Of a stretch of DNA of 38,688 nucleotides, positions 7,762 to 17,243 are shown piece after piece. The position numbers and the translations under genes are program-made. Under the pieces are notes generated by a model. That model was not told the DNA's origin. It searched no databases and saw only the letters and a program-made list of their open reading frames with translations. The first letter of the stretch is position 1. Each line of letters opens with the position of its first letter. This stretch comes from Nocardia araoensis NBRC 100135 (GTDB lineage Bacteria; Actinomycetota; Actinomycetes; Mycobacteriales; Mycobacteriaceae): assembly GCF_000308435.1 (NCBI RefSeq), contig NZ_BAFR01000142.1:1-38688 (forward strand), read 5' to 3'.

Positions 7762-9137
7762 GACCCGATGGCCTTCTCACGACAAAAGGCGTCGTCCCGC
7801 AGCAGTTCGTGGAGTTCCAGAGCGCTGCGCGCCCGCCGCTGGCCCTTCGGTACGGCCGCGAGTACTTGTTCCCCCAAGCCCATGACGAACCGCGTCCGGT
7901 GCTCGGTCGGCAAACCCGCCAAGGTGGTAGTCGCATGACCAGCGCCCTCGGTTGGGTCTCCTGCCGAGACCAAGCAGATGGCACGCTGCAACTCGATCTG
8001 AACCGGCCCGCGCCGACTATTCGGCGGATACAGGTCGAGCGCCGCCGACTGCGCCTGTTCTGCCCGGCGGGTATCGCCTAGATGGGAGTACACGAAGCTT
8101 TCAGCGAATCTGACTCGCTCTTCCGGATATGCCCAGCAGTGCCAGCTGTGATCCTTGGTCATGGAAGACGGCAGAGCGGCGAATGTCTCCCGCAGATCGT
8201 TCAATGACGACTCCGCCTCCTCGGCGCGGCCCAACAGAGCGAAGGACTGAGCCCGCGCAGCAAGCAGGCTCGGTCTCCCGGCTGCCGGACCGTCCGCGAT
8301 CAGGGGATCGCATTCGCCAATCTCATCGATGATGGTTTCAGGGTCCTGTCCGTCGTAAATCGCTCGGATGGCCTTGCGTCCCCGCACGAACATGATGGTG
8401 TGGGGATCGCCTGAGCAGTCTGCGGCGTAGCGAGCCGTGCGCCACCACCGTGCCCCTTCGCGTCGGCGGCCGAGGTCTCCGATGGATTGGGCCATGTACT
8501 GGCTCAAAAGAGCGCCTATCTTGTACAGCTCGCGGCGCTGGCTGGCGCTCCGTGATAGACCGAGCGCCGACTCGAGGCTCAGGACATCCACCAACAGCAT
8601 CTCTTGCAACTCGGTGGACGTATGGGTGACGTGTGCGGCTCCGTATTCGCGGACTATCTCGCTCCAGTCCTCCAGATCGACCGCGACACCCTCTGACACA
8701 GCGCGATTCAGGCCGTGCCGAGCCGACTCCAATCCGAAAGCCATACCGACACCGGCGGCTGACGCGCTGAGCAGAAAGGTTCGGCGTTGCACGTCGTCAA
8801 CCTCTTTCCCCGCGCTCGGCAGGAATATCGGTGGATCGTCCGACTCCATGGTATCGCCGCCGATTCCGCGCTCGACCGGGCGAAAACCGAGTTCGGCGTC
8901 AGTCGCGACGCCGAGTACGGCCCTCAGCCCGGCGCGGTAGTCCGCGTTGGGCCAGTGGAAGACGCCGCGCTCCAACTTCCCGATGTAGTTGCCCGACAGT
9001 TGAACAACCCGACCTGTTTGCCGATAGACCCAGTCGTTCACCGCGTCGGCGAGCTCCGTACGAGACAACGAATGCCCCGTGAGTTCGGATTTCGTTCGAG
9101 CTCGTGCCGCGCTGAGCTTGTGATTCGGTTCGGACAA
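7758..9137 (-). CDS. XRE-type regulator with a long TPR-like C-terminal region
   Basis: A 459-residue protein of a type common in streptomycetes and nocardiae. Residues 1-85 hold a helix-turn-helix unit: SLSRTELADAVNDWVYRQTG then LSGNYIGKLERGVFHWPNADYRAGL. A linker with DVQRRTFLLSASAAGVGMAFGLE follows, then about 300 helical residues with TPR-like features (ARAQSFALLGRAEEAESSLNDL; SHLGDTRRAEQAQSAALDLY). I chose a TTG start at 9137 because GAGGGG stands eight bases before it and the family begins about here. An ATG at 9176 is the alternative, giving 472 residues. It is coupled to the GNAT and divergent from a small unknown gene. The ligand is unknown. Confidence 0.72.
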   Translation of the reverse strand: MSEPNHKLSAARARTKSELTGHSLSRTELADAVNDWVYRQTGRVVQLSGNYIGKLERGVFHWPNADYRAGLRAVLGVATDAELGFRPVERGIGGDTMESDDPPIFLPSAGKEVDDVQRRTFLLSASAAGVGMAFGLESARHGLNRAVSEGVAVDLEDWSEIVREYGAAHVTHTSTELQEMLLVDVLSLESALGLSRSASQRRELYKIGALLSQYMAQSIGDLGRRREGARWWRTARYAADCSGDPHTIMFVRGRKAIRAIYDGQDPETIIDEIGECDPLIADGPAAGRPSLLAARAQSFALLGRAEEAESSLNDLRETFAALPSSMTKDHSWHCWAYPEERVRFAESFVYSHLGDTRRAEQAQSAALDLYPPNSRRGPVQIELQRAICLVSAGDPTEGAGHATTTLAGLPTEHRTRFVMGLGEQVLAAVPKGQRRARSALELHELLRDDAFCREKAIGS

Positions 9138-9449
9138 GCCCCGTCCCCCTCGTTCGGTAACCCGCAGCCAGATCATTGCATCCGCTCCAGGCCGCCAAGA
9201 CCCGAACCAGCCCGACATCCCCCGATTCTCCCCTTGTCCTCCCTCAAACAGGCGTTCCCGCAGAGCCACCTCGAGACGGAATCTAGCCACAGCACCTCAC
9301 GCCGAAGCGCTTTCAGGCCCTCCGGCATCAGGTGCTCGTCTTCGATCGACTGGAGCAGGAGGCTAGGAATGCGATCCGTTCACAGATATGCGACGGGTGG
9401 CGCGACGCACCAAACACCACTCGTGCACGGCATACCGTCAGACACATTG
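9138..9449. other. Divergent spacer between the XRE-type regulator and a small unknown gene
   Basis: About 310 bp without a convincing gene; translations on both strands are low-quality and Ser/Arg-rich. A TACCGT (9433-9438) eleven bases before the ATG at 9450 could be a -10 for a short-leader transcript. I saw no clear palindrome. Confidence 0.35.
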
Positions 9450-9887
9450 ATGTCGAGATGCCGCTTCTACAGGGAGGTCTGCGGGCTGCCCGCGCGTGTA
9501 CAGCCGCAACTCCGGCAGATCTTCATCCCCTCGGGCAGCGTCGGAGGAATCACCGTTCCAGCCGAACTCGGCGCTTCCATCAAAGTTCACATGCAGGGGA
9601 GCGGCATTCGGCCCGGCCCGATCGCCTCGCATCCCCGCTCCAAGCGGTGGACTTTCCTCGTCACACCGGATGTCCCCAACGACGACCGGGCTCTGTTCGG
9701 CGAACTGTTCCGCCTCAACGCATCCGTCGCCAGACTCGGCGCCCAAATCGCACTCCCATCGCCCGCCGACCGCCATGGATTTCGAGTGTGGGTACAGCCG
9801 CCACGTGACAGCTACCGACCGTCAGGGCTGGCTGTCATCGAAGCCATCCGGGCATGTGCCCTGCCTCGTCGACGTCGAGCGCGATAG
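9450..9887 (+). CDS. Unknown actinobacterial protein of 145 residues
   Basis: I cannot assign a function. The reading frame is open far upstream, but only the part from MSRCRFYREVCGLPARV looks like a folded protein. Notable segments are IPSGSVGGITVPAELG, SHPRSKRWTFLVTPD, ALFGELFRLNASVARLGAQIALPSPAD and PPRDSYRPSGLAVIEAIRAC. There is no signal peptide or membrane segment. No good ribosome site precedes the ATG. The gene diverges from the XRE-type regulator and is followed 16 bp later by a 70-codon gene with a strong ribosome site, so the two are probably one transcript under that regulator. Confidence 0.6.
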   Translation: MSRCRFYREVCGLPARVQPQLRQIFIPSGSVGGITVPAELGASIKVHMQGSGIRPGPIASHPRSKRWTFLVTPDVPNDDRALFGELFRLNASVARLGAQIALPSPADRHGFRVWVQPPRDSYRPSGLAVIEAIRACALPRRRRAR

Positions 9888-9903
9888 GCGAGGAGGAGCA
9901 ACG

Positions 9904-10116
9904 ATGACATGGGACCGACTGACCATCGGCAGTTGGGTCAGCACGTATGAAGGCTGCCCCGTGAGAACCGTTGTCGATGAGCACCGCGATTACGTAACCT
10001 TCGTGTTCGGCACTTCGGGCAACGAATTCGAGCTGATGCTCGACCGCGTCACTCTGGCCGAGGTGGTCCAGCTCGGCTCGAGAGCACTGACTGAACCGGT
10101 GCCCGTACAGACGTGA
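9904..10116 (+). CDS. Small unknown protein (70 residues)
   Basis: AGGAGG at 9891-9896 lies seven bases before the ATG, the best ribosome site in this block, which supports a real gene. The product is acidic and compact, with SWVSTYEGCPVRTVVDEHRD and FELMLDRVTLAEVVQLGSRAL. It has one Cys, no membrane segment and no known motif. It follows the 145-residue unknown gene by 16 bp. Function unknown. Confidence 0.6.
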   Translation: MTWDRLTIGSWVSTYEGCPVRTVVDEHRDYVTFVFGTSGNEFELMLDRVTLAEVVQLGSRALTEPVPVQT

Positions 10117-10288
10117 TCCGAAGACCACGCCCACGGACGGACTTGAAGGCTGGACCGTGTCAGCCTGCCATTAGCACATCGGTGACTGTACGGATCCAGT
10201 CCTTCTCGAAGGCCGCGTGCAGGAGGCACCGTGGCACAGGGGTCCTCGTAAGGCAGTCGATCTGGGGTGACCATGGCACACTCCATAC

Positions 10289-11185
10289 ATGGAGAGCGAG
10301 GTGGAGCGCGAGCTGCGCCAGATGATCTTCGATCACCTGGCGCGACGAGTCCAGGAGCAGGGTTCGCTGACTCGCGAGGAGCTGACCGAGTTCGAAGTCG
10401 GCACCGAGACCTACCGGCTGATCGACCGCAACAAGGGAATCTGGAATCCTTCGCAATTCGCCGCCACCTTGTCGATTCTCTCGAAGCCCGACAGCCCCTA
10501 CGACGATGAGGAAGTTGGCGATTCTCTCTATGCCTATGCATATCGAGACGGCAACATCCGGGGCGACAACACCAAGTTGAGGCGCGCGTTCGAGTTAGCA
10601 CTACCCATAATCCTGCTTCGATGGATCAAGATCGGTTCAGCGATCCGGTACGTCCCGGTATTTCCTGTCTACGTCGTTGCGGACGACCAGCCGGGCAAAC
10701 GGTTCATCCTGGCGCTGGACGAGGGTCTGCGAGAAGTCAGCGATCCGTTGCATCTCGAGCCGATCGAGCGCGCCTACGCCCAACGCGTGACGAAGCAACG
10801 ACTACACCAGCCGGAGTTCCGAGGTCGGGTTCTGCTGGCCTACGACAACCGCTGCGCGATGTGCAAGGTACGCCACGCGCAATTGCTGGACGCCGCCCAC
10901 ATCATCGGAGACGGCAAGGAACACGGTACGGCCGATGTCGACAATGGCCTGAGTCTTTGCAAAATCCATCACGCCGCCTACGACAGCAATCTGATTGGTA
11001 TCTCTCCCGGGTACGAAATCCACGTCGGCGCACAGCTGATGCAGGACCCGGACAAGGGTCCGATGCTGCGTCACGGGCTACAAGCAATGAACGGTCAGCC
11101 ACTAGCACTACCGAGACGGCGGAAGGACTGGCCATCGGCGGAGCGACTCCAGGAGCGGTTTGCCGAATTCAAGGAAGCTAGCTGA
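10289..11185 (+). CDS. HNH endonuclease-domain protein
   Basis: A 298-residue protein with a C-terminal HNH_2-type nuclease. Cys189-x2-Cys192 is followed by DAAHI (His204), DNGLSLCKIHH (Asn219, Cys224, His227-228). The pattern is the zinc-stabilised beta-beta-alpha metal fold used by many restriction and defence nucleases. The N-terminal 180 residues are unassigned, with PVFPVYVVADD and FILALDEGLREV. The start is fixed: an in-frame TGA lies 21 bases upstream and no other start codon falls between. There is no ribosome site, so the mRNA may be leaderless. The next GNAT gene starts 16 bp after the stop. A DNA-targeting role is inferred from the domain only. Confidence 0.8.
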   Translation: MESEVERELRQMIFDHLARRVQEQGSLTREELTEFEVGTETYRLIDRNKGIWNPSQFAATLSILSKPDSPYDDEEVGDSLYAYAYRDGNIRGDNTKLRRAFELALPIILLRWIKIGSAIRYVPVFPVYVVADDQPGKRFILALDEGLREVSDPLHLEPIERAYAQRVTKQRLHQPEFRGRVLLAYDNRCAMCKVRHAQLLDAAHIIGDGKEHGTADVDNGLSLCKIHHAAYDSNLIGISPGYEIHVGAQLMQDPDKGPMLRHGLQAMNGQPLALPRRRKDWPSAERLQERFAEFKEAS

Positions 11186-11201
11186 CCAAGGCGGTCAAAG
11201 T

Positions 11202-11825
11202 ATGACCTCTGAGCACTTCGCGTCAATGGTTGACATCAACTTTCAGCGCTACCCCGTCGCGCAGGCCCGCGCACTACGCGACGAGGTCGAAACCATCTTC
11301 CGAGACTCCTACGTTGACGCGATCGAGTCCGGTGACGAGTTCGAATCGCCCGAAGCGTTCATGCACCGTTTCGACGCCTACACCGATCCCGACCGCCCCG
11401 GTGCATTCGAGTTGGTGATCGCCCGCCTCGACGGCGAACCCTGTGGCCAGGCGTGGGGCTGGCCGCTCACCGCCAAGACCCGGTGGTGGGACGGACTGGA
11501 ACTCGATCAAGGCGACCAAGCGTCCTTTACCGCAGAGAACGGTTCCCGCACATTCGCACTCAGCGAGATCATGGTGCGCAAGCAGTTCACGGGGAAGGGT
11601 ATTGCGCGTGCCCTGCACGACGAACTGCTCGAGGGTCGGTCGGAACAGCGCGCAACCCTGCTGGTCCGGCCGGATAACCACCGGGCGTATGACAACTATC
11701 GCCGGTGGGGGTGGCACCGCGTCGGTACGCTGCGCCCGGATTGGCCCGATGCGCCGCGATTCGATGTTCTGATGCGCGATCTTCGACAGGCTCACGTGGA
11801 CCAGCAGGGTGCTGCTGCACACTGA
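11202..11825 (+). CDS. GNAT-family N-acetyltransferase, related to the GNAT at 7216-7761
   Basis: A 207-residue acetyltransferase. FALSEIMVRKQFTGKGIARALHDELL carries the acetyl-CoA loop (Q-x-x-G-x-G/A type), and LLVRPDNHRAYDNYRRWGW closes the domain. The first GNAT in this block has the same order of motifs (F.L.EF.V...GQG.AR..HD.LL, LLVR..N..AY..WGW), so the two are paralogues. The start is the first ATG after the nuclease gene, 16 bp downstream; an internal ATG at 11226 is possible. The substrate is unknown. Linkage to the nuclease may be functional or may simply reflect an accessory island. Confidence 0.75.
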   Translation: MTSEHFASMVDINFQRYPVAQARALRDEVETIFRDSYVDAIESGDEFESPEAFMHRFDAYTDPDRPGAFELVIARLDGEPCGQAWGWPLTAKTRWWDGLELDQGDQASFTAENGSRTFALSEIMVRKQFTGKGIARALHDELLEGRSEQRATLLVRPDNHRAYDNYRRWGWHRVGTLRPDWPDAPRFDVLMRDLRQAHVDQQGAAAH

Positions 11826-11892
11826 GGAAAGAGGTGCGGCTCAGCGCTTCAATGCAGCGATTCCTGTCCGCGGTGGCCGAGCGGAGTCCGGC

Positions 11893-12243
11893 TCACCCTG
11901 CCGGGATCGCGGCAATACGGCGGCGGCGCATCCACCCGCGGACGCCGATGGCCAGCGGTATCAGGACGGTGAGAAACCCTGATACCGGCTCGAATACGAG
12001 GCCGAACGCGGTGAGAACAGCGATTGCGGCGAGGATCGGCGCCGGTACGTAGCCGCGGGCGCGCTCCGTCTCGATCACGGCGACGCCGAAGGCGACGGCG
12101 GCGACTCCGAACGCGGTGAACCAGAAGGCGAGTTCGGTCTCCTCTCGACCGGTTGCCCAGATGACAACACCGAGCGCGGTATGCGCCGATCCGATGAATG
12201 CGAGTAGGCCGCCGGTCAGCGGAAGCGCAGTTTTTGAATCCAT
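11893..12243 (-). CDS. Small four-helix membrane protein, DUF6463-like
   Basis: A 116-residue protein with four hydrophobic segments: near residues 7-30 (LTGGLLAFIGSAHTALGVVIW), 40-58, 68-85 and 88-104, ending in the basic tail RGWMRRRRIAAIPAG. The early His in GSAHTALG is typical of the DUF6463 group as I remember it. AGGA lies close before the ATG. It is divergent from a TetR gene 30 bp away, so the TetR probably controls it. Function unknown. Confidence 0.65.
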   Translation of the reverse strand: MDSKTALPLTGGLLAFIGSAHTALGVVIWATGREETELAFWFTAFGVAAVAFGVAVIETERARGYVPAPILAAIAVLTAFGLVFEPVSGFLTVLIPLAIGVRGWMRRRRIAAIPAG

Positions 12244-12245
12244 AT

Positions 12246-12263
12246 TCCTAAACCTTGCCTTAG
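12246..12263. promoter_or_regulatory. Candidate TetR operator between the DUF6463-like gene and its TetR
   Basis: An 18-bp interrupted palindrome with arms CCTAA and TTAGG around eight bases lies in the 30-bp divergent spacer. It overlaps the ribosome site of the membrane-protein gene. Arms are short, so the call is tentative. Confidence 0.45.
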
Positions 12264-12273
12264 GCTTTCCCTC

Positions 12274-12894
12274 ATGGCAAGACCCCGGCGATTCACCGAT
12301 GACCAGGTTCTCGACGCCGCGCGCGACTTGCTCGCCGATCCGGCGACAACCCGGCCCACCATCGCCGCGATCAGTGCCGCCTCCGGCATCCACACCGGAT
12401 CGATCTATGTGCGCTTCGCTTCCCGGGAAGAATTGCTCGCACGACTGTGGCTGCGCTCGATCCAGCGCTTTCAGATCGGAGTCATCGCCGCGCTGGAGGG
12501 AGCCGACCCGCTGCTCACCGCCGCGATGCACCTGCCGCGATACTGCCGCGAGCATCCCACCGAAGCTCGGGCGATGAAGATGTTCCGGCGTGAGGAACTG
12601 CTCGAAGTGGGCTCTACCGAGTTGCGCGCCGACATCGCCACGGTCAACGACCGAATGAACGACGCGCTACGCGCTGCCGTCGCGGCGGAATTCGGCGAGG
12701 CCGACGAGCATCGCATGGCGATCGCGGTGGCTGCCGTCAAGGCGATTCCCTACGGGCTCGTCCGCGAGTACATCGCGAACGCGGCGCCCATTCCGTACTG
12801 GGTCGACGACGTTATCGCCACCGCGACGGCCGCCGTTGTCCACAAGCTGCGCCCGACAGGCATCCGAGTGAGCGGCGGCGCGGGTAGTGGCTGA
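12274..12894 (+). CDS. TetR-family regulator
   Basis: A 206-residue regulator. Residues 5-52 form the TetR helix-turn-helix, with TIAAISAASGIHTGSIYVRFASREELLARLW. The rest is a helical ligand domain. The ATG is the only start that keeps the HTH complete. It has no ribosome site and lies 30 bp from the divergent membrane-protein gene, so a leaderless mRNA and control of that neighbour are likely. The ligand is unknown. Confidence 0.82.
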   Translation: MARPRRFTDDQVLDAARDLLADPATTRPTIAAISAASGIHTGSIYVRFASREELLARLWLRSIQRFQIGVIAALEGADPLLTAAMHLPRYCREHPTEARAMKMFRREELLEVGSTELRADIATVNDRMNDALRAAVAAEFGEADEHRMAIAVAAVKAIPYGLVREYIANAAPIPYWVDDVIATATAAVVHKLRPTGIRVSGGAGSG

Positions 12895-12989
12895 GCCGGA
12901 CCTGATCTTCTCGTCGTCAGCGCAAGGTCGACCATGCCCGTAGTCGGCGGTGGGAGGAAGCGGTTTCGGGACCAACGAGACGAGAGATT

Positions 12990-13433
12990 ATGGGCAGCAA
13001 TCGAACGTGGGAAGACTTGGTCCCGGAAATCTGCGATGTCGCGATCCGCTACGGTGCCACCACGCACCTGTCGGAAGGGCAAGTGATCGTGTCGGCGACC
13101 ACGTCCCGACCACACGATCATTCCGCCCGAAGCATCCTCATCACCCGTTTCGACGATGAAGCAGCGCGGATACGGACAGGATGGTGCATCGACGGCCTCG
13201 CCGACTACACGATCGGCAACCCCGGGCGGCTTTCGCACGTGGCAGCCATTATTGATGGAATTTGCTCGGGTGGCGCAGAAGAGCATGCCTTCCTCGGTGC
13301 TGACGGGCGCTGGGTCGGAGTTGCCTGGCAGATCCGAAGTCGACAGGGAGACGGGTTAGGCGGTGGCGATTTCGAAAGCCCGCACCCCAGAGCCATACAC
13401 CGTCTCGGTGCTTGGGATGAGGATCCAGACTGA
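12990..13433 (+). CDS. Unknown protein of 147 residues
   Basis: No family recognised. Composition is protein-like and acidic, with TWEDLVPEICDVAIRYGATTHL, RSILITRFDDEAARIRTGWCIDGLADYTIG and GRWVGVAWQIRSRQG. There is no signal peptide or membrane segment. A weak GAGAGA lies just before the ATG. The gene is 95 bp after the TetR gene and converges on the VWA gene. I think it is real because both ends are bounded by gene-like spacing, but function is open. Confidence 0.55.
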   Translation: MGSNRTWEDLVPEICDVAIRYGATTHLSEGQVIVSATTSRPHDHSARSILITRFDDEAARIRTGWCIDGLADYTIGNPGRLSHVAAIIDGICSGGAEEHAFLGADGRWVGVAWQIRSRQGDGLGGGDFESPHPRAIHRLGAWDEDPD

Positions 13434-13604
13434 CCTCTGAGAAGGAAGAAGCCGATTGCTGTCACGGTGTGCAAACCATGGCAGCAATGGTTCCGTCGGT
13501 CCCCGATTCGCTCGCCGACTGCGTCTGCTGACGTCGGTGCGGGTAGCGGCGTAGCTCGGCCGGAGACGCGCCGATGCGATTCGACGTCGCCTCAGCGAGC
13601 CGAG

Positions 13605-15020
13605 TCACGCAGGCAGCAACCGCGCGACGACCTCGGTCAACTGCTTGACGTTCCGGCACTCGTGCATGGTCACGCACTCCGCGTAGACGTGGGCTGCGGA
13701 ATCCCCTGTCGACCATGACCGAGACGGTTCGGGATTCAGCCAGTAGGTGTGCTTCGCCCGGTCGGCGATCGTCTGCACCGCAGCGAGATTCGGGTCCGTG
13801 CGGTTCGTGCGCCCGTCACCGAGGATGAGGACGGACGTACGCGGCCCGAGGGCGTCGGCGTAGTTGTCGAGGAAGCCTTGAAAGGCTTCGCCGTAGTTCG
13901 AGCTGCCGAAGCGAGCGACTTTGGTGGAGCGGATGATTCGGGCGGCGGTGCCGGGGGTCGGTGGTTCGCCGGGCGTGAAGAAGCGGGTGATCTCGTCGCA
14001 GGTGTCGACGAAGCCGAAGCTGCGGACCTTGCTGAATTGGTCTTGCAGGGCCTGGATCAGGTGGAGGGTGAATTCGGCGAAGCCGGTGACCGAGCCGGAG
14101 ATGTCGGCGAGGACGACCAGGTCGGGGCGGCCGTGTTTGCGGGCGCGCAGGACCGGGTCGATGGGGACGCCTCCGGTGGACATGGAGCGGCGCACGGTGC
14201 GGCGGAGATCGATCTGGCCGCGGACGGCTTTGCGGCGGCGGACGGCGAGACGGGTGGCGAGTTTGCGGGCCAAAGGGTGGACGAGGCGGCGCATTTCGGC
14301 GAGGTCCTGTTCGCGAGCGCCGAGGAAATCGATCTGGTCGGTGCTGGATTCGACGCCGCGGCGGGCGATGTATTCGGTGCCGCGCAGCTGTGCGGAGCGA
14401 AGCCGGGCCTCGGTCTGGACGGCGGTGCGGAAGGCGGCGAGCCTGCGGTTGGCTTCGATGGTGTGGACGGTGGTGTCGAGCTGGGAGGAGCCGTTCATGC
14501 CCGCCACGACGCGATCGATGAGTTCCTCCGGGCGTAGGGCTTTCATGGTCAGGTAAGAGGACCAGCCTGCGCCGGATGCGGTGGATACCGGCGCGGAGGA
14601 CTGCCCGGCGCCCGCGCCGCCGTAGCCGCCGAGTTCGGTCAGCGCCTGGCGGGCCAGTTCGGCGACCGAGTCCGAATCATCCTGTGCCAGTGCGGCCACG
14701 AGCCGATCTCGCAGCGCTTCGATGGATTCGGGCGTCGACGGATCGACGGGCTGCGGCTGCTGGGCGGTTAGGAAATACAGGTCGAAGAGTTGATCGAACA
14801 CGGCGCGTTGACCATTGCGGCGCAGCAGGCAGGCGGCCATGCCGGAACGCAAGCGATTGCGATCATCGATTCCGAGGGCGATCATCGCCTCGGCCGCGTC
14901 GATGGTCTCGCTCGGTCCCGCGTCGATGCCGCGGTCACGCAGCAGCCCGACGAATTCGACGAGCCGATCGGTCATCGATCCGGTACCCGTCTCATCGGCG
15001 CGGCTTTCAGCGATGCTCAT
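13605..15020 (-). CDS. VWA-domain protein, CoxE-like partner of MoxR
   Basis: A 471-residue cytoplasmic protein. The C-terminal half holds a von Willebrand A domain: VVLADISGS at residues 302-310 is the metal-ion site, followed by TKVARFGSSNYGEAFQGFLD and SVLILGDGRTNRTDP. The N-terminal half is a helical domain with TDRLVEFVGLLRDRGIDAGPSETIDA. Such proteins work with a MoxR ATPase in assembling or activating metal-containing or multi-subunit enzymes. The MoxR gene lies 75 bp upstream on the same strand. An internal ATG at 14975 (MTDRLVEF) fits the family start as well as the first ATG. The client is not visible here. Confidence 0.85.
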   Translation of the reverse strand: MSIAESRADETGTGSMTDRLVEFVGLLRDRGIDAGPSETIDAAEAMIALGIDDRNRLRSGMAACLLRRNGQRAVFDQLFDLYFLTAQQPQPVDPSTPESIEALRDRLVAALAQDDSDSVAELARQALTELGGYGGAGAGQSSAPVSTASGAGWSSYLTMKALRPEELIDRVVAGMNGSSQLDTTVHTIEANRRLAAFRTAVQTEARLRSAQLRGTEYIARRGVESSTDQIDFLGAREQDLAEMRRLVHPLARKLATRLAVRRRKAVRGQIDLRRTVRRSMSTGGVPIDPVLRARKHGRPDLVVLADISGSVTGFAEFTLHLIQALQDQFSKVRSFGFVDTCDEITRFFTPGEPPTPGTAARIIRSTKVARFGSSNYGEAFQGFLDNYADALGPRTSVLILGDGRTNRTDPNLAAVQTIADRAKHTYWLNPEPSRSWSTGDSAAHVYAECVTMHECRNVKQLTEVVARLLPA

Positions 15021-15095
15021 AACGCCCCTGCCCCGCAGTGGACGCGATGACCGGCCTCGGCCGATAGGCGGTTAGCGGTCGGACTGAACCCCATC

Positions 15096-15980
<885 letters not shown>

Positions 15981-16011
15981 CGGTAACCAGTCTAGACCGG
16001 GCGCTTCGGCC

Positions 16012-17055
16012 TCAGCTCGGCGCAGGTATGCGGAAATGGCTCGGCTCGGCGTCGGACGGCACGGCGCTCGCCACGGTGAACGGCTCGACCAGCGAGCGCA
16101 GTTCGACGAGGTGCCGGGCGTGCGCGTCCAGCGCGCGATCCTCCTCGGAGACCGGTTCCCACTGCCGCACGGGTCGCGCTTTGCCCTCGCCGTCCAGCGC
16201 GACGACCACGGCGAGACCGTGCGCGGCGAGCGCGGGTTCGTCGGAGTGGGTGTCGGTGGAGGTCACGTGCACGCTGACGTGCATGCTGCGCGGGCCGGTG
16301 TGGATCAGCCGCGCGGTGACCTCGACGACATGGCCGATGACGATCGGCCGGTAGAAGCGGATGCCGCCGAAGTACGACGTGATGACGCGCTGCCCGGCCC
16401 AGTCCGCACCGCAGACGTAGGCCGCCTCGTCGATCCACCGCATCGTGCGGCCGCCGTGCACCTTGCCGCCCCAGTTGATGTCCGACGGCGCGGCCAGGAA
16501 CCGCAGCGTTGCGCTCGGCGCGGTGCCCGCCGACGTGTACCGCTGCGCGGCCATCGCCTCTTCGATCAGCTTGCGCACCGAGATCCGGGCGCGCGCCTGG
16601 CGGTGCCGCTGCAACTCCAGCAGCGTGGCCGGATTCCATTGCGGCACTTCCACGGTGCGCCGGTCGTCGTCCACGGCGACGAAGATCGTCAGGCATTGCG
16701 CCGACTGCACCGGCTGCACCCGGGTGGGATCGGTGGAATAGACCGTGACGAGGATGTGCATGCTGGTGCGCCCGGTATGGACCAGATTCGCATGCAATTC
16801 GACCAGCTCGCCGACCACGATCGGCCGGTCGAGATGGATGTTCCCGACGTAGGCGGTGACGCAGTAGCGGCCGCTCCACTGGGCCGCCGCCGCGTAGGCG
16901 ACCTTGTCGATCCATTCCAGGAGTTTGCCGCCGTCCACCGATCCGACGATGCCCGCGTCGTCGGGCTTCACGAGAAATCGGTGGATCGCCTCGGGTCGGC
17001 GGCCGGCCGAGGTGGGGACGGTCACGGTGCGGTCGAGCTTTGTCGAGTGGGCCAC
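16012..17055 (-). CDS. Acyl-CoA thioesterase with two hotdog domains
   Basis: A 347-residue protein built from two repeats of the 4HBT hotdog fold. Domain 1 (about 25-150) has GSVDGGKLLEWIDKVAYAAA and YVGNIHLDRPIVVGELVEL. Domain 2 (about 185-310) has GKVHGGRTMRWIDEAAYVCG and YFGGIRFYRPIVIGHVVEV. The Asp/Glu within each long helix is the usual catalytic region of acyl-CoA hydrolases of the BFIT/YciA type. The start is GTG. It would release CoA from fatty acyl-CoA. Gene neighbours give no pathway hint. Confidence 0.83.
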   Translation of the reverse strand: MAHSTKLDRTVTVPTSAGRRPEAIHRFLVKPDDAGIVGSVDGGKLLEWIDKVAYAAAAQWSGRYCVTAYVGNIHLDRPIVVGELVELHANLVHTGRTSMHILVTVYSTDPTRVQPVQSAQCLTIFVAVDDDRRTVEVPQWNPATLLELQRHRQARARISVRKLIEEAMAAQRYTSAGTAPSATLRFLAAPSDINWGGKVHGGRTMRWIDEAAYVCGADWAGQRVITSYFGGIRFYRPIVIGHVVEVTARLIHTGPRSMHVSVHVTSTDTHSDEPALAAHGLAVVVALDGEGKARPVRQWEPVSEEDRALDAHARHLVELRSLVEPFTVASAVPSDAEPSHFRIPAPS

Positions 17056-17243
17056 GGTGCGGAATCCGTTCGGACAGGGAATCTCCGGGTGTACATTTCT
17101 CCGACCTCGTTGTCCGAGAGAACCCTAGGCCCCAACCGCCGTACGAGCGAGTAACCAGGCGATCGCTACAACGGATGCCTCTACCGCGCGGCCGCGGGAG
17201 AGCGATCCGGACGACGCGAAACGGACCAACGATCCGGCCCGCC

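Noticed and set aside
13474..13492. AACCAT/ATGGTT hairpin between the 147-residue gene and the VWA gene
   Set aside because: A six-base AT-mixed stem with a seven-base loop is too weak to call a terminator with confidence.
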